A stretch of 64,000 bases of DNA, taken from NCBI GenBank assembly GCA_013397865.1, contig VZTI01001000.1, positions 237,742 through 301,741 of the forward strand, written 5' to 3'. Of this stretch, positions 59,401 through 64,000 are shown piece by piece. This DNA is from Struthidea cinerea. Taxonomy: Eukaryota > Chordata > Aves > Passeriformes > Corcoracidae. The notes under the pieces are model-generated. The model was not told the origin of the DNA, ran no database searches, and was given only the letters and a program-made list of their open reading frames with translations. Positions within the stretch are counted from its first letter, which is position 1. Every line of letters starts with the position of its first letter. A program made the translations under genes and the position numbers.

Positions 59401-61182
59401 CTTTTTGCAGATGATCTCTTAGTCTTTTAGTTTAAATGCTTTTCTGATGTATGTGTTTTGTGCAAGAACCCTTATAGCTCTTAGAGCCTAGGCTATAAAA
59501 GTATGTTCTTCTTGTGTAGTTATGTGAACCAATAAATGGGATATTTCACAGCAGCCATTTAACCCTTATGAAATACATAATTTTCCCCCTTTTTTAAGAT
59601 GTGCAACCGATCCAGCAGTTGTGTTACAACACAGGAAAGACACCTGTTGGAGATGGTCCGGAGGAGGGCCACACAAAATCATCATAGGGATGAACGCCTC
59701 TCTTATGGAAATAGGCTGAGAGAGTTGAGGTTATTCAGCCCGGAGAAGAGAAGGCTCTGGGGAGACCTTATGGCACCTTCCAGTGCTTAAAAGTTCTTAT
59801 AAGAAAGATGGGGACAAATGTTTTAGCAGGGCCTGTTGCAATAGGACATGGGGTAATGGTTTTAAAGTGAATGAGGGTCAAATTAGATTAGATTTTTACA
59901 AAGAGTGTGGTAAGACACTGGAACAGGCTGCCCAGAAAGGTGGAAGATGCCCCAACCCTAGAAACATTCACGGTCAAGTTGGATGGGTCTCACACACATT
60001 TGAATATGTCCCTGCCCATGGCAGGAGGGTTGAACTACAGACCTTTAAAGGTCCCTTGCAGCCCAAACCCATCTGATGCTATGATTCATGTACATCTAAC
60101 TGTAACTGTAACAAAGTTACAGTAAAAGGGACATTCATTTTTGAACTGTAGATTGAAAAAGGTAGTCTCCATTTATAATGAGATCTTATAGTTGCAGACT
60201 TTTGCAAGTCTGTAGGACTTAATGTTGACATTGGTGAGGATATAATCAGGACTAACATGTTTTGTCATTTTGTCTCCCTCTTCTTCAGGTCAGTTTTGCA
60301 TTCCTGAAGGAATTGTCTTCTCTATGCCAGTGAGGTTCCAGAATGGTAACTGGGAAGTCATGACAGAATTAGAAATTAATGAAACGACCCAAAAAGTTCT
60401 GGGACGCTTATCCCACGAGCTGGTTCAGGTGAAGATTTCTTGAGTCTTGTGTATGCCCATTCTGCCACCTATGGGCACGTTGTGATGCAACTTTGAATCC
60501 TGAGACCTTTAAGTGTTAGATGTACAAACTGCACATGTGCACTTATGCATGGTAAAGACTGGGTATTTATAAGTGTAAGGTAGTATTTGTGTATTGAAAT
60601 GAACAGACAACTGTTCTTCTGCCCAAAAAGGAGATAATAAAATAAGTTTACCTATGTAAGTATAGAATTTGCACTCCAAAGTTCTGCAGGCTTTGTGCAA
60701 AACAGAAATATTACCTTTAATTTAATGTTTCCACATTTTGTGCTGATTTTGCTTGTGTGGTATTCAGAGTATTTCTATGCCAGAAGACATACTTTTTGAC
60801 ATTTTTATGGCTGTTACTCTGCATGAATGAAGGCCAGACCTTACTAGAATTAGGGGTTTTTCAGAAAATACAAAATCATTGAGCACTAATTTCATAATGA
60901 ACTTCTTGTCACTTAGTGAGGCAAAAAGAATTTATTTATACTATTGAAATACTAAAAAAGACTGGTCCCAAACTCTACATTCTAGCTTTAATCAGATTTT
61001 GTGATCTTCAGTCGTACTAGTAATGTGTAAGAATTATTTTGTTTTAACATATTTTAAGTTTGTGCTAGAAATTATAGCAGATTAAAAGAATGGGTGGTAT
61101 TAAAAGTGCTTTTTCTTCCATTTAGGAAAAGCTCGTTGCACTAAAGGAAATAAGCGAAATGCATCCATATGAAGCAGAATAA
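53457..61182 (+). CDS. MDH1B: Malate dehydrogenase 1B, complete coding span (9 exons, 472 aa)
   Basis: A paralogue of cytosolic malate dehydrogenase with an extra N-terminal domain; in mammals expression is enriched in tissues with motile cilia and in testis. Exons: 53457-53478, 54279-54391, 55331-55465, 55614-55756, 56428-56930, 57895-58036, 59022-59185, 60289-60428, 61126-61182; total 1419 nt, all phases joining. Residues 1-90 look glutaredoxin-like (CPYY at 12-15, SP at 62-63, GGLND at 80-84). Residues about 130-454 align to MDH1, but the Rossmann glycines, the active-site arginines and the catalytic His/Asp are replaced (V316 stands where MDH1 has His), so dehydrogenase activity is unlikely. 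Human MDH1B is 518 aa; this copy stops about 46 residues earlier. MAKFV at 53457 matches the human start; an in-frame ATG at 53424 would add 11 residues. Confidence 0.93.
53489..53960 (+). repeat. GC-rich minisatellite in MDH1B intron 1
   Basis: Eight visible copies of a unit built on GCAGC(A)CTTGTACCGGGACCC, spaced about 40-57 bases where countable. Units differ in the number of GGACCC steps and in variants such as cagctctgg and cagccccaa. The array is interrupted by the assembly gap, so true copy number is unknown. Long open frames on both strands here come from its composition. Confidence 0.92.
53550..53649. other. Assembly gap of 100 N
   Basis: Exactly 100 N inside the minisatellite, the usual placeholder for a gap of unknown size. 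Repeat sequence flanks both sides, so the gap was probably caused by the GC-rich array. Confidence 0.98.
54279..54391 (+). CDS. MDH1B: MDH1B exon 2
   Basis: 113 nt between acceptor ttatgttcacag and donor gtaagg. It encodes residues 8-45: KANCPYYAKAELLADYLQ, then RVHKITQHPDKWE, closely matching human. CPYY stands where glutaredoxins have CPYC. Confidence 0.95.
54658..54713 (+). repeat. GT/T-rich simple repeat
   Basis: Short GGTG/TGGT tandem followed by a T-run of about 16, in MDH1B intron 2. Confidence 0.8.
55331..55465 (+). CDS. MDH1B: MDH1B exon 3
   Basis: 135 nt, phase 0 at both ends, donor gtaata. It encodes residues 46-90: QWLHDICETNGWEHSQSPII, then WRELLDRGGKGQLLGGLNDF. The acceptor is a tandem CAGCAG; the first AG is preferred because it keeps one residue between Glu and Trp, as in human (WEDW). 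Confidence 0.94.
55614..55756 (+). CDS. MDH1B: MDH1B exon 4
   Basis: 143 nt between acceptor ttgttcttag and donor gtgaga. It encodes residues 91-137, an acidic linker (EIVKEDEEIKSL) leading to the first strand of the MDH fold (MQIWIT). Confidence 0.94.
56428..56930 (+). CDS. MDH1B: MDH1B exon 5 (main part of the MDH NAD domain)
   Basis: 503 nt between acceptor ttctcttaccag and donor gtgaat. It encodes residues 138-305. SASVPICYHL replaces the TGAAGQIAY loop of MDH1; NGEVFGM and AEDMAFPLLRS match the MDH1 fold; IIIVLDDVLLNLEVQSLENY lies where MDH1 has MPRREGMER; ATSWESAAKAM lies where MDH1 has TRLDHNRAKAQ. Confidence 0.95.
57895..58036 (+). CDS. MDH1B: MDH1B exon 6
   Basis: 142 nt between acceptor ttcctctgttacag and donor gtacag. 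It encodes residues 306-352, with DVIVWGNVTGSNYIDLSHAK aligned to NVIIWGNHSSTQYPDV of MDH1. The catalytic histidine position is V316. Confidence 0.95.
59022..59185 (+). CDS. MDH1B: MDH1B exon 7
   Basis: 164 nt between acceptor tttgttggtag and donor gtaaat. It encodes residues 353-407: SEWIHSEFLS ... TVLRYWYHGSPSEEIISVGI, matching the C-terminal MDH domain. Confidence 0.95.
59628..60090 (+). mobile_element. CR1 LINE, 5'-truncated, in MDH1B intron 7
   Basis: Clear CR1 3' region: gaggagggccacac, ggctgagagagttgagg, ttcagcccggagaagagaag, cactggaacaggctgccc, cctttaaaggtcccttgc, ending ctatgattc. Same strand as MDH1B. The copy has small deletions and no intact reverse transcriptase, and is therefore dead. 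Confidence 0.95.
60289..60428 (+). CDS. MDH1B: MDH1B exon 8
   Basis: 140 nt between acceptor cctcttcttcag and donor gtgaag. It encodes residues 408-454: QFCIPEGIVFSMPVRFQNGN, then WEVMTELEINE and LSHELVQ, the last MDH strand and helix. Confidence 0.95.
61126..61182 (+). CDS. MDH1B: MDH1B exon 9 (terminal)
   Basis: 57 nt from acceptor tccatttag to TAA. It encodes EKLVALKEISEMHPYEAE; EKLVAL matches human, after which human continues about 46 residues further. Confidence 0.92.
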   Translation, partial: EKLVALKEISEMHPYEAE

Positions 61183-61183
61183 A
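61178..61183 (+). promoter_or_regulatory. AATAAA overlapping the MDH1B stop codon
   Basis: The TAA stop is inside AATAAA (gaAATAAA-type context GCAGAATAAAAAC). A T/GT-rich stretch (tgtttctgtgctgcttttcc) follows about 20-40 bases on, so a very short 3' UTR is possible. The next AATAAA I noted is at 62402. Confidence 0.55.
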
Positions 61184-61204
61184 AACTCCTCATCTTCTCC
61201 CAAG

Positions 61205-64000
61205 TGTTTCTGTGCTGCTTTTCCTATTTAATATGCTTTTCAAGTTATCTGTCCTCATTCATCAGAATAAGAACAGATGAACAGTAAAGTGTGTTTTAGT
61301 TTTGTTCTTTCACTTTTTCTCCATTATCAGGTTGTGAAATTCCTGCACTTTTCCAATGTTCTAGCCATTTCTTTCTACTTTTCATTCCTATAGACCTTTT
61401 CCCTGGTTTGTTTTCTTTCTCCTTTCCTTCAGATTCTTTCCATTACTTTTTTATCAGCCCTTTTTATACTATGAGCTGTTCTTCTCCATAAAGGGCAGGC
61501 TGAAGAATGGGGAAACTTTGGAGCTTGATGCCTAGAGCCTCTTCTGAGCACAGAGCCTTTTTGTTATCCATGCTTGTTTCTTGGGAAAGGACTACAGACA
61601 CAATAAGATATTCTTGATGAATGCAGAATTTAATTATTTGGCTAATCATGACCATGTTTAATGCAGACAGGGGAGTCCCAATTAGATAAGAGTGTCCTTC
61701 CCTGTCTGCTCTCTACTTGTATGGCACTGCTGTTCTATAGAGCCGTTCCATTCCTCTTGTGTCAGCGTTAAATGTCTAGCATAGGCCTTCCCACTGCTAG
61801 CAGTGTTGTGCTTAGTTGTGGCCTTCTCTTGTGACACCAGTATCAGGTGTTCAAATATTCCCAAAGTGCCCTGCTTATCTCCTCACATGTGAAAGTATTC
61901 TAGGGGGCTGCAAAAATAGCTCATGTTTTTGCTTTTTTTTACAGAAATGGAAACCTTGCCTACTGGGTCACTTTAGAGACACTCCAGAGTTGTCTGGAGG
62001 AGAAAATGCTGGAAATTCCCATATTAAAATAAGGTTTCCATTGCTCAAAAGAGCAAACTACAAAGAAAGTCTAAGCATTGCTGTAGCTTTTGCAGTGTCT
62101 TCCTCATAAAAAAACCCAAACAAACCAGGAAATCTCTTAAGTGGAAAAATATTTCAAAACCAGTGTGAGTGTAACATTTTTAAACTGTAGACCACAGTGA
62201 AATTCCTACTGATTTGGATGAGTCTAGGATTTCATTTGCATCCAACAACTTATTTCTTCAGACCAAAAAACTATTGCAAAAACTTACTTTAATGCCTAAA
62301 ATGTTCACGTGAAAATTTTGAGCAGGATTGTCACATAGAGAGTAGCAATTTTGTAATTCCAAATATTTTTTTCCAGAGGTACTGAAGCACAATACTTTTG
62401 TAATAAAATATCTTCTTAGGCAAAAATTATTTTTAACACAAAAATGTAAGTTCATACCTCCCCTTAGTGACAAGATCATCTTTGTTTCCATGTTTTTTAA
62501 ATTTATTGCATGAGTTTCAAGGGAATACTCATGTATTTAAGTCAAATGTAATTAAATTCTTGTTTCAACAGAATTGTTGAGGAATCACTTTCACTTGCAT
62601 GTCTTTGGTGTCTTAAATGATGGAGACTGTGTTAATGAAATGTTACTGTACTTGCTAACTTTTTATCAGATATGTTTAAAGCAAAATAGAAAGCTTCCTG
62701 TTCTTTGAATCAGTTACATATAGTTGCAATAAGTTCATTATTTCTGTTCAAATGGAGGTTCAAGCTCTGAATAGGGGTAGACTTCTTATATGAGGAAATC
62801 AAGAGAAGTTACTGGCTGGTTAGGACAGGACTAGGAGGAATGTCTCACCAGTCTTAGAAAGAGGAGCTCAGAAAGCTGGGTTATCACAAGGGATCTGGAA
62901 GAATGTGGGGTTTTATGTGGGGTGTATATGGGAGAAGCAACTTTTAGAGGAACTGAGATATTATTGTAAGTACCTTCATGGAAGAGTTCACATGGAAATT
63001 GTAGAGGCAGGTGTTTTAAAGAGTTTTGAAGAAAGGGGTTAGGAATCCTTCATTTCATGAGGAAGTGGTCTCCAGGGAATTGGTTTCCAGTAGTGTATGC
63101 ATAGAAGATTGGCTGAGTTTCTGAGGAGCATCTGGAGGCAGATGTCTCAGGAGAACATAGCAGGGAGAGATGCTACTAGTAATCTCTACAAAATATCTAG
63201 TTTTTCTACACCTCCTTCTCCAAGACAGAAGAGAAAAAGTTAGCTTCTCTAATGTGTATTTACATTTGGGCTTTTTCTATATGAATAGGCTTTAGCAGTC
63301 TTATTCTTTGAATTATTTTATTCTGCCTGTGGAGATAATTCAAACAAACTGCAGTTCATGCACCAACACTGCACAGCTGTTAATGAGAGGGAAAATAACT
63401 GTTCCTGCAATATATAAGTAGGCTTATCGGACTTCCGAGTTACCAGCTGAAAACCTTTCTGCTCAGAGGCTGAGAGTAGAAAGAAAAACTGTTTGGGATG
63501 TCTCGTGTATCCTAAATTATTCTAACTGGATTTGTCTAGTCGTCTGCAGGGAAATTCAGGTCTTTCCTCATGGAAGCATAAGTGAATGGAAAAGTTTCTT
63601 TTCCTGGCTTTTGCTTCGGAGAGAAAGAAAGAATACAAATAATAGGAAAGCTAAAATATAGTAACATATTCAAAGTTGGTTACAGTTGTAACACAGTGAT
63701 TGACTTAGTCATCTAAGTTTGGGTTTTCTGTAAGTAATAAGCAATTGCTGGTACACATTTTTTCACAAGTTACTAAGTAATGTTATGCATGCAGGATATT
63801 CATGGTATTGATGACTCCTACTACCTGGTGTTAAAGTAACTGTGGAAAAATTTATGAAAAAGGGCTTTAAGCTAAATGTATGTGTCTTACAATGTTATAT
63901 ATAGATTCCTCATAAATCCTAGCATTTGGGTGTACTGAAGAGCTTTCTGGTGGGTCTGAACAATTCTTATTCTAGGGCTTTACCACTAGGGCTTACTAGT
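61205..64000. other. Intergenic region after MDH1B
   Basis: No exon recognised. A distal AATAAA at 62402-62407 could serve a longer MDH1B 3' UTR. DYTN follows MDH1B in human and is expected to the right, but no dystrotelin-like exon is seen before the window ends. Confidence 0.55.

Noticed and set aside
59599..60076. Short open frames resembling repeat-encoded protein
   Set aside because: They lie inside or at the edge of the CR1 3' region and are fragments of its non-coding or decayed sequence.
60106..60122. Small hairpin CTGTAAC-AAA-GTTACAG just after the CR1
   Set aside because: A 7-bp stem is expected by chance in 64 kb and has no supporting context.
61205..64000. DYTN exons at the right end
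   Set aside because: Expected from human gene order, but no ZZ-finger or dystrophin-like exon is visible.

Overview
This window is vertebrate nuclear DNA and almost certainly avian. Genes are split into short GT-AG exons, and introns and intergenic DNA are A/T-rich. The only clear young transposon is a 5'-truncated CR1 LINE with the bird-type 3' end. The gene order matches human 2q33.3 in reverse (KLF7 - CPO - FASTKD2 - MDH1B - DYTN). Neither KLF7 nor DYTN is visible; they are expected beyond the left and right ends.

Layout. 1-16.7 kb: no gene, only decayed SINE fragments and homopolymer runs. 16.8-30.5 kb, minus strand: CPO (carboxypeptidase O), 11 coding exons, 453 codons, with a TATA-like box and an HNF1-like site upstream. 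30.6-42.6 kb: intergenic, with a GATA microsatellite, a MIR-like SINE relic and a homeodomain-motif-rich stretch. 42.6-52.6 kb, minus strand: FASTKD2, 11 coding exons, 668 codons. 52.6-53.5 kb: shared head-to-head promoter in a CpG-rich block. 53.5-61.2 kb, plus strand: MDH1B, 9 coding exons, 472 codons, with a GC-rich minisatellite and a 100-N assembly gap in intron 1 and a CR1 copy in intron 7. 61.2-64 kb: no gene seen.

I placed every exon by reading splice sites and checking that intron phases join in frame; all 31 coding exons do so without a frameshift or internal stop. The genes do not form one pathway. CPO should be a GPI-anchored digestive exopeptidase, FASTKD2 a mitochondrial RNA-granule protein, and MDH1B a malate-dehydrogenase relative. 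Only FASTKD2 and MDH1B are linked, through their divergent promoter.

The most interesting points are these. This CPO keeps a full activation prodomain that human CPO lacks, and the two exons encoding it can be removed without breaking the frame. MDH1B joins a glutaredoxin-like N-terminal domain to a malate dehydrogenase fold that has lost its catalytic and NAD-binding signatures. The stop codons of both MDH1B and FASTKD2 overlap or touch an AATAAA signal. I see no wholly new multi-gene system. Family comparisons are from memory; no search was run.
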